Source: Metellina segmentata
Taxonomy: Eukaryota > Arthropoda > Arachnida > Araneae > Tetragnathidae
Direction of reading: 5' to 3'
Length of the DNA: 64,000 nt
Assembly: GCA_947359465.1 (NCBI GenBank)
Contig: OX375875.1
Span: 17,792,458-17,856,457, forward strand
Made by a program: the position numbers and the translations under genes
The notes under the pieces: model-generated
Told to the model about the DNA's origin: nothing
Seen by the model: only the letters and a program-made list of their open reading frames with translations
Databases searched by the model: none
In this document: positions 50,601-60,261 of the stretch, piece after piece
How positions within the stretch are numbered: position 1 is the stretch's first letter
Layout of the letters: each line of letters starts with the position of its first letter

Positions 50601-53600
50601 GGGGACCATCCCCCTATTAAAGCATGTATTCTTTCCTTATACCATCACATCTTGCTGTCTGGTCCATTATTGTAGGGTAGTGCATATAATGCTCTCTTGC
50701 AATCATTTCCAATTGTTTTCCACAGTTTTCGGAGATATGAAACATCTATATTCTGTCCACCATAGCCTGTGGCAGGAGATCCCAAACACTTCGTACCACG
50801 CGAAGTCGACGGAAATGAAAGACTCTCCAATTCAAGGCATGTCGACTTCAGAAGAATATTTAGGAAAGAAAAATCGCGTAAGAGGTCCCAAGAAAGTCAA
50901 AGACCTGAATCCCTTCAATCTGGCAACGGAATTGAGAAGGGTTCAGCAAGAGTTGTTTTGCCGAATGGAAAACGGCGAGATAGCGAGATTCTTGTTTAGA
51001 CCTCGCACTGTAACGGAAGTAACGTTGGCTTGTATTCCTTTTTAATTTCCTGTAATTCTATTTTACCTTTAACCTTCCCTAAGATGGGAGTAATTAGCAA
51101 CAAAACTAACCAGAACTTGATGGACGAGATATCTCGTCATTAGTAAAAAAACTGACCAATTTTTTTATTTCGACATCATCATAATATCGGTAATATCTTC
51201 AAAAGCAGAATTAGTCAGGTCTTGATGAACGATATCTCGTCGAAATCACTTGAAAAGTTGACTTCCAAATCAATTGAAGACACAAAAATGTAGTTTGAGC
51301 TTGCCAAAGACCATACATGGCTCATTTGCACTTGCACGCCGAACCTACTGTTCCGCATAGATTAGATGGATCCAGACATAGGCAGGTTGGTATTTTAATT
51401 AACGTCGCACTAGAGCAATATGACGGGCTATTTATTCGTGACGGTCCGGGATCAAACCCGAAATGAAAGATCCAAGACCGCGTAATTTTGAAACACGGTC
51501 AGATGACGAGGTCCCACCTGAGCTGCCACCCCACTCTCCAAACTTCCACACCACGCTAACGTGAGGGTCATTTGAGTTCACGACAGATTAAACTTGCAAC
51601 AGTCCCCTTGTACACGACAGTCTTATGTTGAATTCGAAGTCACGTTGCTTCTCCAACCGGGCCACCGCGACCCAGAAAAAGTAGAAATCCAATGATAATT
51701 TAATTTTAAATGTTAGATTTTTGTACTTTAAAATATAAGCATCTAAGCTGACATTAAAATCAGGTCAATATTCAATGCTGTTCCTAGTTTTATAATGTAA
51801 TGTCCTTTTTTTATATTTATTATTCAATGAATGTAAAATTCTATCACGAGGTGCTTAATAACGTCGGTAGGTAGTGAATTAACGTCGTACTAGAGCAACA
51901 CATTGGTGCTTATTGGCGACCTACCATGAAGTTTGAGCTATGCGAAACTCTACGTAACACGATTTTTACTTCAATTCTAAAAACTCATTTTGCAATGTAA
52001 ATCTCTGTACCTGGCTTACCTTTACGAGCATTCTCATTACTTATCAAGGTGAACTGCCCCTACCTCTGCGGCTATCTCTACTTCTTTGATCGGACGAGGA
52101 ACCTTGTCGTTTCCGAAATATTGGCTGAAACGGACGAGATACAGATGTCAGAAGCAGTCAGTTACTTTGTACAGGTACATTAGATATAGTTGCCATATTA
52201 TTCTCGGGCAAAGCAACGGATTAGTAACCGGAGGGATGAGAGTTTGAAACTAGGTCCAGCCAACCTCGACCAGTTTGACATCCTGACCAGACCATGTTCC
52301 TGAGTACAACAATTGAGCCGGTACCACACTCTTCAAACTTTCGCATAAGGTCAAGCCAGAAAATTTGAGTCCACGATCGATTCAACGTGCACTAGCGCAA
52401 GAGTGTCTAGGATAAGGCCCCGTTGACATGAGGCACGTTTGGAGAGGCTAGCGAGGTCTCGATCTTCAAGATCGCAGATAGTCCCTTGAATTAGACGAAT
52501 AAAAAAACTAATTTTATGGCGGGACTTCGCTAGCCTCGCGTTTCAAATGCCTCATGTGAGCGGGGCCTATTGGGGTAGTGTCTCGTAAGCTTCTTGTCTC
52601 CCAAGTGTCCTTGATGCTTGCGCCTGCGAATCGAACTGTAAACAGTTAGCTTTCGGATTCTGTCTTGTTGAGACGTCTCTGTAGCAATGATTTTGATGAT
52701 TTGAAAATTAAGTATTTAGAGCTTTGCTTCTCATGCTTTCATTTTTATTAAATTCATGTGTTGTACTGTCTGTGTAAAAAAAAAATGTTAATTTTAATAT
52801 CCGAAAAAGTTTGGATTAATTCTTCCGCCCCCTTTGCACACGATCGTCTTCGGTTGGATCAAGTTTCGAACTCCAACTCCCCCCACCCCCGATAACTAAT
52901 CCGCTACTCTTCCCACCGGGCTACTTCGGCCTATAATTCGGGTAAAATATATCTAGGCATGTCTGAAACTAGTCAAGTGTTAACTCTTTTAACAGAGGAA
53001 GAGAAGATTGGAAATGAACGAAACCAAATCAATGTCATTACACGATATCGTTATGGTACTTTTCATGTTCTCAAATCAAAATACAACTCGCTTCTTGAGG
53101 ATTCAGTCCATCCTTTTTCAACAGGTTGCGTTCTACTGTCTAAAGAACAGAGACAAACAATCGACCTATGCAATACTTGGTGGAATCTGTAGTCCCTCGA
53201 TTGCCAATCGTCACAGCATGTGGGCACATTTCTTTCAAAGGCACGCAGAAGTGAGGTGAGTTATTGTCAATATCTTGAGACCTACTGAACATTTAATAAG
53301 TTGCAATGGTCGGGCTTAGTTCGAAGCGTAGATCCAATATCCAAGATATCCATTTCTTTTAGATTTCCTATATATTATTTCATGTGCCTCCAAGTTAATC
53401 CTCCAATTGGTTTCGACGCGAAATCCCGTTCATCGAGATCTGATCAATTTTTCTAATGGCGAAATACACTCTATAACAAAAAAAAAAAAAAAAAAACACC
53501 AAGAAGTTGTATAATTAGTGGTGCCGGTCTCGATTCACTCGGAACGTCGCTGACTGGGGACGTAGTCTTTAGCGACGTGTCCCGTTTCTAATAGGGATGC

Positions 53601-56250
53601 GACATCGATAGCAAAACATCGGTGTTTATAATACATATACATCGAACCATAAACATCGATGTTTCTAAACATCGATGTTTTTAGAATTCAGTGTATTTAA
53701 ACTTTTCCCTCTTTTTCTTAAAACTGGTTTAGCAACTATTGATGCGACATCGACAGCAAAACATCGATGTTCAAAATTAAAACATCGATGTTGATAATAC
53801 ATCGCCCCCAAACCATCGATGTTTTTAAAATTCAGTGTATTTAAACTTTTCCCTCTTTTTCTTAAAACTGGTTTAGCAACTATTGATGCGACATCGACAG
53901 CAAAACATCAATGTTCAAAATTAAAACATCGATGTTGATAATACATCGCCCCCAAACCATCGATGTTTTTAAAATTCAGTGTATTTAAACTTTTCTCTCT
54001 TTTTTTCTTAAAACTGGTTAAGCAACTATTGATGCGACATCGACAGCAAAACATCGATGTTCAAAATTAAAACATCGATGTTGATAATACATCGCCCCCA
54101 AACCATCGATGTTTTTAAAATTCAGTGTATTTAAACTTTTTCCTCTTTTTCTTAAAACTGGTTTAGCAACTAGTGATGCGACATCGGCTCCAATACATCG
54201 ATGTTTTTTTTTTTTTTCTAAAACATCAATGTTTAGAAAAAATCGTCATCGATGTTGCATCCTTACTTTTCAGACCCTTCATTCTTGGTCACGTTGGTCT
54301 AAAAGTATGTTCAATTTGCTGATTATGAAAATTATGCACCTTGGTTATTTTTGAAATTTTTATAACGGTACTTTTTTCATTTAAAAATAAAACATCGACA
54401 ACGTAAAAACATCGACAAGTATAAACATCGATGTTACAAAAGCATCGACCCCAATACATCGATGTTAAATACATCGATTTTTTTTTAAAAACATCGAGAT
54501 CGATGTCGCATCCCTAGTTTCTAACCGTGTCCTGACGACAACTGCATTTGTGTGTGGAGACGTCCAGGGCAGCGTGGGGAGCCTGCCCTTACTATCACAC
54601 GCCACTCATGCCCACAACCGGGCGTTGTGGTCTGGGGTGCCGTCTCCTTTGGAAGTCTTTTCTAGCACACTTACAGCATAGGACTTACTTTTCAATAAGT
54701 TAATGCCCGGCCGCATACGGCATGTGTTGCTATGAATTGTCTTCAAGATTTATCAACACTTCCTTGGCCAGCTAAGTCTAACGATCTCTCTCACATAGAG
54801 CAGATTTCGGATGTTATGGGAAGGCGATTGCAACCATCCCGGATTGTTGACCATTCAGCCCGACAGTTGGAGACAACTTGGCAAGAAATTCCGCAGGAAA
54901 CCGGAAACTTTTTCGGTCTATGCCACGCCGGGTGACGCGTACAGGCCAGAGGTGGACCAATGCCTTATTGATTTCCTCCCTTTGTAACGGTCAAAATCTG
55001 AAATAAATCATTCAATTGTTCTGAAATTTTAATCGTTTGTTTTTCCATGTATGTTCTTCACATCCACCCATTTTTATCGCAATCGGACAACTCCTTCTTG
55101 GTGCGCGCCGACCAACCGGTATAGTGGTTAAGGTGTTAGCCTCTAGATCGGATGGTTCCTGGTTCAAATCCGGGCATGGATGTTTGTAAGCGTATGGTGT
55201 AGAGGGGGCTGGTGCACCTTAAATCTGTCGTGGCCGAAAGTCCTCACGTTGGGTTGGTGTGGAAGTTTGGAGAGTGGGGTGCTAGCTCAGGTGTTGCCTC
55301 GTCATCTGACCTTGGTTCAAAATTACGAGGTGTTCTCCTCGGTTCTTTCCCTTCAGGGACTGACCCCGGACCGTCGTCAATAGCCCGTTGTGTTGCTCTA
55401 GTACGACGTTAACCCAAATTACCATTACCTTCTTGGTGCGTCGAAATTTTTTTTGTTTCAGAGTGGATCCTATCATTACTATGTTGGCAAGACCAAGATG
55501 ATCTGTTCAGTGCTTTCATTCTAACGACGTGATATCTCGTCCATCGAGATCTAGTCATTTTTGAGAATGACGCGTCGAGTCAACCACCAGGAGGCAGGTA
55601 GGAATTTAATTAACGTCCCACTGGAGCAATGTAACTGGCTATTGGTGACGGTCCGGGATCAATCCCCGAAGGGAAAGACAGTACCGCGTCATTTTGAACC
55701 ACGTTCAGATGAGGAGGTCACTCCAGAGCTTGGCGCACTCCACTCTCCGAACATACGCACAACTCCAACGTGAAGACATTTTTTGAGGTTACGTCAGATT
55801 TAACGAGCACCCATGAACACGGCAGTCTTTGGTTGGATTCGAACTCGCAAAACTCCGGTTGTTAATCCGTTACCCTCCCAACTGGATTACTGTCGGTTAA
55901 TGAGTTTGTGATCCAAGTCAACGGTATATCCGATCAAGTACTGATCAAATTAGGCCTTGCGTTGAGCAAAATGACAGTCGAGGCAAAGCAATAGAATTCT
56001 GAATAAAAGCGTAACCAATTAAGAAAAAACACCGCAATAATTGGTTTTGCTTCCTAGGATGTTTTCAGACATCTTGAAGAACTTCAAAAGAGAAAACAAC
56101 CACAAGTTGCCGAAATCAAGCATTCCTTTCTTCCAAACCTTCCTTTGCGTTCTTTTGGATACACTGGATAAAAAGCGAGAGCACTTCAATACGGCTCCAG
56201 CAAGAAAGGGAAAACTCTGGAGCACTTTATTGAGTAAAGTAGTTTTTTAA
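45269..56250 (+). CDS. RasGEF-like protein with thirteen tandem 36-residue repeats (four exons)
   Basis: Gene model assembled by eye: exons 45269-47621, 50726-51018, 52996-53255 and 56058-56250, all GT-AG, phases 1, 0 and 2, 1032 residues, with AATAAA at 56265. Residues 1-218 form an unrecognised N-terminal region. Residues 219-669 are thirteen copies of a basic/acidic 36-mer. Residues about 846-1020 resemble a RasGEF (Cdc25) fold: [20 protein letters not shown] matches its first helix, [13 protein letters not shown] its NFNS-to-LSGLNSSPV region, and [15 protein letters not shown] its IPFLGxYLxDL segment. Such domains exchange GDP for GTP on Ras-family proteins, but several usually conserved residues are missing, so it may be a non-catalytic scaffold. 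The frame is open upstream to 45125 through an acceptor-like CCCCAG at 45159-45164, so further 5' exons are possible. The RasGEF call is from remembered family pattern. Confidence 0.6.
45923..47276 (+). repeat. Coding tandem repeat, 108-bp unit, about 12.5 copies
   Basis: Each unit encodes 36 residues: [20 protein letters not shown], then [16 protein letters not shown]. The [12 protein letters not shown] half is nearly invariant; the RR...LF half has three main versions ([32 protein letters not shown]). Unit 12 has lost one codon (FDGL for FDDGL), which keeps the frame, and unit 13 is partial. The composition suggests a disordered, highly charged region with possible nuclear-localisation-like basic clusters. 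Confidence 0.95.
47696..47701 (+). promoter_or_regulatory. Possible alternative poly(A) signal after exon 1
   Basis: AATAAA lies inside the read-through of exon 1, just before an in-frame TAA at 47708. If the 47621 donor is skipped, this would end a shorter protein of 813 residues without the RasGEF-like region. Inference only. Confidence 0.3.
48010..48186 (-). repeat. SINE-like fragment with family A head and another body
   Basis: The complement starts gaccaaccggtctagtgatt, with a B-box-like ggttcgaatca. The body (gatgtacgttgttaggggtag) differs from the other copies, so this is a separate subfamily or chimera. Confidence 0.6.
48190..49250. other. Intron of the RasGEF-like gene, no recognised element
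   Basis: Apart from short open frames there is nothing I can assign. Confidence 0.4.
49251..50682 (+). mobile_element. Tc1-like element, copy 3, carrying a Harbinger insertion
   Basis: The ends cactactctacaataat and the complement of cactaccctacaataat define the element. 49266-49562 reads a Tc1 transposase piece ([15 protein letters not shown], then FQDDNASCH with a catalytic Asp). The frame is cut at 49595 by a nested element and resumes at 50454 with the C-terminal part. Comparison with copies 1 and 2 (complement) confirms that the 858 bp in the middle are an insertion. Confidence 0.85.
49596..50453 (-). mobile_element. PIF/Harbinger-type non-autonomous element with MADF/Myb-like remnant
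   Basis: 858 bp with long imperfect inverted ends (ggctgctacacactaggcc and complement, about 45 bp). The flanks share ttta, consistent with the TTA-type target of Harbinger elements. On the minus strand 50051-49803 reads a MADF/Myb-like DNA-binding segment ([20 protein letters not shown], then WN and YKNK). Such a protein is the usual second gene of Harbinger elements. No DDE transposase is present. Confidence 0.7.
50726..51018 (+). CDS. Exon 2 of the RasGEF-like gene
   Basis: 293 bp after TTTTCCACAG, ending at CGGAA/gtaacg, phase 1 to 0. It encodes residues 785-882. The first 60 are polar. Then [20 protein letters not shown] begins the RasGEF-like region. The donor is weaker than the others; read-through gives a stop at 51045. 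Confidence 0.65.
51390..51675 (-). repeat. tRNA-derived SINE, family B
   Basis: Minus-strand copy: the complement begins cgcggtggcccggttgg, and the tail complement ends gtgcgacgttaattaaaat. The B-box region is present but mutated. Confidence 0.75.
51873..51925 (-). repeat. SINE 3'-end fragment
   Basis: About 50 bp matching the common SINE tail (aattaacgtcgtactagagc), truncated. Confidence 0.5.
52195..52410. repeat. Rearranged SINE fragments
   Basis: A plus-strand family B head (gcaacggattagtaaccgg) is followed by a piece of body in minus orientation (tcaaactttcgcataaggtc), so an inversion or two insertions occurred here. Confidence 0.5.
52415..52568. mobile_element. 154-bp hairpin MITE
   Basis: Inverted arms of about 45 bp: aggccccgttgacatgaggc with ggctagcgaggtc on the left and the complement on the right (ggggcct at 52568), with a central loop of about 60 bp. 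Non-coding. Superfamily unknown. Confidence 0.7.
52840..52932 (-). repeat. SINE family B head fragment
   Basis: Complement reads gtagcccggtgggaagagta and tcgaaacttgatccaaccga. It is truncated and ends just upstream of exon 3 of the RasGEF-like gene. Confidence 0.55.
52996..53255 (+). CDS. Exon 3 of the RasGEF-like gene
   Basis: 260 bp between CTTTTAACAG and gtgagt (a strong donor), phase 0 to 2. It encodes residues 883-968, with [20 protein letters not shown] and [13 protein letters not shown], the segment that most resembles RasGEF helices, then [12 protein letters not shown]. Confidence 0.7.
53592..54516. mobile_element. hAT-type MITE built of aacatcgatgtt palindromes
   Basis: 925 bp with inverted ends tagggatgcgacatcgat and atcgatgtcgcatcccta. 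The 8-bp target duplication gtttctaa (53584-53591 and 54517-54524) marks it as hAT superfamily. The interior has about four copies of a 134-146-bp unit (landmark attcagtgtatttaaac at 53696, 53830, 53974 and 54120) and many copies of the self-complementary acatcgatgt. Non-coding. Confidence 0.88.
55106..55427 (+). repeat. tRNA-derived SINE, family A
   Basis: 322 bp with a perfect 13-bp duplication ccttcttggtgcg (55093-55105 and 55428-55440) made from the Tc1 right end. A box tatagtggttaaggtgtt and B box ggttcaaatcc are present. Confidence 0.93.
55606..55897 (-). repeat. tRNA-derived SINE, family B
   Basis: Minus-strand copy; complement head agttgggagggtaacggatt, with the B box gcgagttcgaatccaa. 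Tail near taattaaattcc. Confidence 0.8.
56058..56250 (+). CDS. Last exon of the RasGEF-like gene
   Basis: 193 bp after GCTTCCTAG. Its first base completes the AG left by exon 3, giving Arg, followed by [20 protein letters not shown], the [13 protein letters not shown] segment and a basic tail ending VVF before TAA. Confidence 0.7.
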
Positions 56251-56264
56251 CATACACCACTTAG

Positions 56265-56270
56265 AATAAA
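56265..56270 (+). terminator. Poly(A) signal of the RasGEF-like gene
   Basis: AATAAA 15 bp after the stop of the last exon, so the 3' UTR would be very short. Confidence 0.7.
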
Positions 56271-56429
56271 AATTTTTAATCAGATTGACAAAGAAATAAA
56301 AATCGATAAAATCCGATGATAAAGCAACGATGATTTAAATGCAAATCTGAATGAGACGTCACTTTCTATTTTAACGTCTTTGGTTTTCACTGCATCAAAC
56401 CAAGCAGACTGCTAATGCCCATCCATGGT

Positions 56430-57560
56430 TCTCACACCTTTATCCAAAAAAATATTCAAGGACTTTTCAAAACCAAAAAACAAAAAAAAAATTTCAAGGA
56501 CCTAAAATTTTTTATAACGACAAGGCAATTACAAAAGTTGTCAATTAAAAAATAATGTGAAAAATATAAAAAATATATATTTTTTAAAACAACTGATAGT
56601 CAAAAAAAGAAAGGTTATCAATTTTGGTTATAATTTGGATTTTCTTTTCTCACAAAACCTGTGATTTGTTTTTTGCAAAGTGGGCTTTTTGTCTCAATGC
56701 TAGCTATCAGGCTACGTGCACACATATCGATTTCAGTCAAGCGATAAAATATTGCAAGATAAATTCTTTTGGTGGCCCGAAGAAGAGTATGGGAGCTTGC
56801 TCATGGTTCAATCTACACGACACAATCTCCATTTTGATGTCGTCCACTGCCTACAACAGACGGCTGTCATGGTTTATTTTGTTTGAGAAACAAAACAAAT
56901 AAAAGTTTTGACTAGTGTTAGGGTTTCTTATTCTCTAGTCTAAGTTTCTATCTTTTGCGATCGTTAAAGATAGAGTAAAAATTTCAACGGATTTGAAATC
57001 TGCAGAAAATTTTATAACCAAAAAATATCTTAAATGTGATTTTATTGAATTTTTTTTTAATTATAATTTTTATATTTTTGCAATAAGAATGTGGCTTTAT
57101 TTCTTTGGATGCATGCCAAGTTTCCAATGATGCCCTGACTGCAAAAGCTACGGTTTCCTAATAAAGCGGTGCTGTTTTTAAATGGCTGTGATACGTCATG
57201 ATGTGGCGGTCATAACAAGACAGTCGTCTTAACGGTGACTAGAGGTGTCAACTTAGACGGACAGAATACTATGGAAAATGGACGATCTAGATGTAGCATT
57301 ATTAGTAGATCATATAGTGTCAAAGCGCGAAACACCGGTTTCATTCAGAATGACGCTCAAATGGCGCACCTGCTGTGGAGGAAACTAGTCTGGACAATTT
57401 CCAATGCAAGACGAAATTACACAATTGTGTACAAGTTTAAAAAAATCAAGTACTTTCAAGGACTTTTCACCAAGTTCTATAATTTTCAAGGGCCCCTAGT
57501 TAGGAAAAACAATTCAAGGACTTTTCAAGGACCGAGGTCCTTTCAGCATCAAATGATTTC
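56430..57560. repeat. Repeat block with ttcaaggacttttcaa motifs
   Basis: The phrase caaggacttttca occurs at about 56458, 57457 and 57515, with aaggacc variants nearby, all in the same orientation. This looks like ends of a MITE family. A longer open frame over it (57235-57867) has no family resemblance and is not called. Confidence 0.4.
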
Positions 57561-58195
57561 TTATTGCGATTGCTTTTCCTTTACGCTGCGGCGCTTAGAT
57601 TTTTTTCAAACGTCTCACAGAACGGCTCTTTGGCCTGACTCTCCAAGCCCCCTTACCTATTTACCAAATTTGAGCGATAGGGCCATAAGTGGCACACATT
57701 TACGACTGAGGTTTTCCTTTTGTAGTATTGTGTGGTGTGAGAAGAGATATCACCGGAGCGACTTTCTGCTTTTCCCACAGCGTTCACACCTCACGGTCGG
57801 CAGAGTAGGTGGGCACCGTCAACAAAAGGAGGGACCCTCGAGAAGGTCAGTCGCTGACAGGTCGTAAAATGGTGATCGATGCCAGTGGTCACTTAAAAGG
57901 GGGAGGGGGTAACATCCACAGTACACAGATCTTTACCATGCTGTTGGTGTAAACGAAATTTTAGTTGTAACAATTGTTTACCTGCAGCAGCGTAAAGGTT
58001 GAGGGCGTTTGCAAATGCGCGATGGGTACGTTGATGCTGTCGCATCGGGAGCTAAGAAGGGGGCGCAGGCTAATGCTGTATCTAGGGCGTGGCGCGGTTG
58101 GCCCCCTCCACGAGCGCTCGTAATAACGGGGCGCAGTGAAAAATTAGTAAAATCCCCGTCCACATAGAGACGGGAGAATTCCTAATTTTTTTATT
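57561..58195. other. Non-coding stretch, no recognised feature
   Basis: Locally richer in GC (57780-58140), with short open frames on both strands and no motif I can name. Confidence 0.35.
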
Positions 58196-58199
58196 GTAA

Positions 58200-58800
58200 C
58201 CCGATTGAAAACGTCAAGACTTTCTTTGAAAGTACGAGATCGGAAAATGGTATGAATAGTGTCATAACTGATGCAAAAGAGCTGGCAGAGAAATTGGAGA
58301 TCAGTCCAGATTTCTCAGCTGAAACTCGCATCAGGCCAAGGTAAATAAAGAGAGATATTTCTTATGAAGGCGAAGATCACACTGTCGGGGCAGGAACGAT
58401 TGCTTTGAAAGTAAACATCTATGTGGTTTTAAATCAAGCAATCGGTACTTAGTCAGAAAGATTTGATCAAATGCAGATGCATAGCGATAACTTCATATTA
58501 CTCTATGACGTTCGTAGCCTTCAGTAATGGGGGGAAAGGAACTGAGAAGAGTTCTGTTTAAATGTGAAGACAGTTTTGACTGACAAAACCGAATGTGATG
58601 CAGATGGAAATGAGCTGCTGGATGAGATCTTACTTTTAGCACCGATGCCTTGGTGACCGTGGTTATAGAAAATGAGGTGCTCAATGCTATCGATACAGAT
58701 ACGACAGATTGGTCTGAGCAGATTAGTGACCTTGGCTATAGGAAATGAGGTGCTCAATGTCATTGATACAGACACAATCTGAAGAGATTTTGCAAAGCAA
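58200..58800 (+). pseudogene. hAT transposase fragment (ZMYM1-like)
   Basis: A broken frame reads KTFFESTRSEN, then EISPDFSAETRIRP, then FDQMQMHSDNFILLYD. This matches the middle of the hAT/ZMYM1-like transposase also seen near 24470, where a corresponding LKHRFEELKTFTDVF occurs. Several stops; the ends are not found. Confidence 0.6.
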
Positions 58801-60261
58801 AATGCCAGAAAAATACACTTTTGATGTTTCTATTTTTGTAGTGTTTTCTTCACCAGTGTTGAACAAGTGTTTCACAAATCGTATAAGAATATTTTTCAAC
58901 GTATTTTATTTTCAATAATAAATGAATGATTAAATATTCAATTGCTGAAATACTAAATACAAATTTGGTCATATTATACTATAATGTAAATGGCATGCCG
59001 ACTTTACTGTATTATATGATTTCGAAATAAAGAAGTACCATGTTTTTTGGAAACCAATATATTACCATGCCACATAACAATTTTTAAGTACACAACGGAT
59101 GTGTTTAATATCTTAAATTCCATTAGCTTGTGAAAACCTAGTTGAAAACCACACTGGTAATATAAAATATGCAATATGAAATAAATTAATTTCACAGTAG
59201 GATATTCTAAGGGGGAGGGAAACAATACGGCGAATCTTTGAAATAGGGGGACCCCAAATCATCTCGCATCTTCAATAAATTTCTCTTGAACCGGCCCTTC
59301 TTACTTGGAGGCAGCACTCCTCTCTGCACTACCCGAAAAACGGACACAACAGATTAGCCATCGATTAGACTAGAAATGTCCTCTATTAGAAAAACGAGGA
59401 TACGTGATATCCCAATGGCAAATGGGAGAATCGGTTTCTCGAGAGTCACAATAGAGTGCGGATCAATTGTTCCGCCAATTCTTTGTACGTCATACATTGG
59501 CATAGATTAAAACATATAAGTAACTGACCCGAGGTTCAAAATCACGTGGTGTTGTCATCAGATCTTTCCCTTAGGGGATTGATCCCAGACCATCATCAAT
59601 AGCCCGTTGTGTTACTCAAGTATGACATTTAAAATAAAGATATCAATATGATTTTAGTACATGCACTAGCAAACACTATTTCGAATGTGCATAAAAATTT
59701 TTATAAATGTATATCTATAACTTTTTAAGTTATCATTTCTAAAATTCAATGTTTATGCCTAAATTACAATTGTGAGAAAAATACTTGTAAATAAAATCCA
59801 AGAGAGTAAATATATATATATTGCAAAATTCTTCTAACAAATAAAATAAATTTATTAAAAAATTGTAGTGGCCAATATAAAGCAACATATTATATATTTT
59901 AACTTACTATTACAGATAAAGGGTAGAAATTATGGTAGAAAAAAAATATTATTATAATAAGTTCTGGTTTCGTTATGCTACTTCCTCTGTTTAACTTATT
60001 GATTTTGTTTAAATTTTAAATTGATATAATTTTTTTCTTCTATTAGTTGCAGATTAAAATTTGAAACTGTTTTAGGAGCACAAAAGTACAGGGAATTTGT
60101 TAGTAGAGTAAAATAAAATTGCACATTTTCATCGAAATTGGCTTTTTAAACATATGCTGATACGATAAGAGAAATTAAAGTTAATAATTTGGTCACAATG
60201 GATTGCTCTGGAACCGATTTACTTTGTGTGTATAAATTTACCATTGTGTGTGGATTGAATA
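58801..60261. other. AT-rich intergenic stretch
   Basis: It holds a SINE tail fragment at 59525-59632 (gaggttcaaaatcacg to gtatgacattt) and otherwise nothing assigned. Confidence 0.45.

Larger units (their letters stand above)
53467..55465 (+). mobile_element. Tc1-like element carrying a hAT MITE and a SINE
   Basis: The left end cactctataacaaaaa and the degraded right end (ttggtgcgtcgaaatttt) match the Tc1 copy at 9594-10380. The transposase remnant (54525-54990) is broken by stops. The hAT MITE (53592-54516) and the SINE (55106-55427) both lie inside it with their own target duplications. Confidence 0.8.

Noticed and set aside
50506..50725. Extension of the 50726-51045 frame to the left
   Set aside because: That part is Tc1 element sequence; the TTTTCCACAG acceptor at 50716-50725 separates it from the real exon.
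52959..53192. Alternative frame over exon 3 beginning MSETSQV
   Set aside because: It overlaps the frame with the better splice sites and the RasGEF-like pattern, and does not join to the last exon in phase.
57235..57867. Plus-strand open frame of 210 codons
   Set aside because: It starts at a non-ATG codon, runs over repeat sequence and shows no protein-like pattern or splice context.
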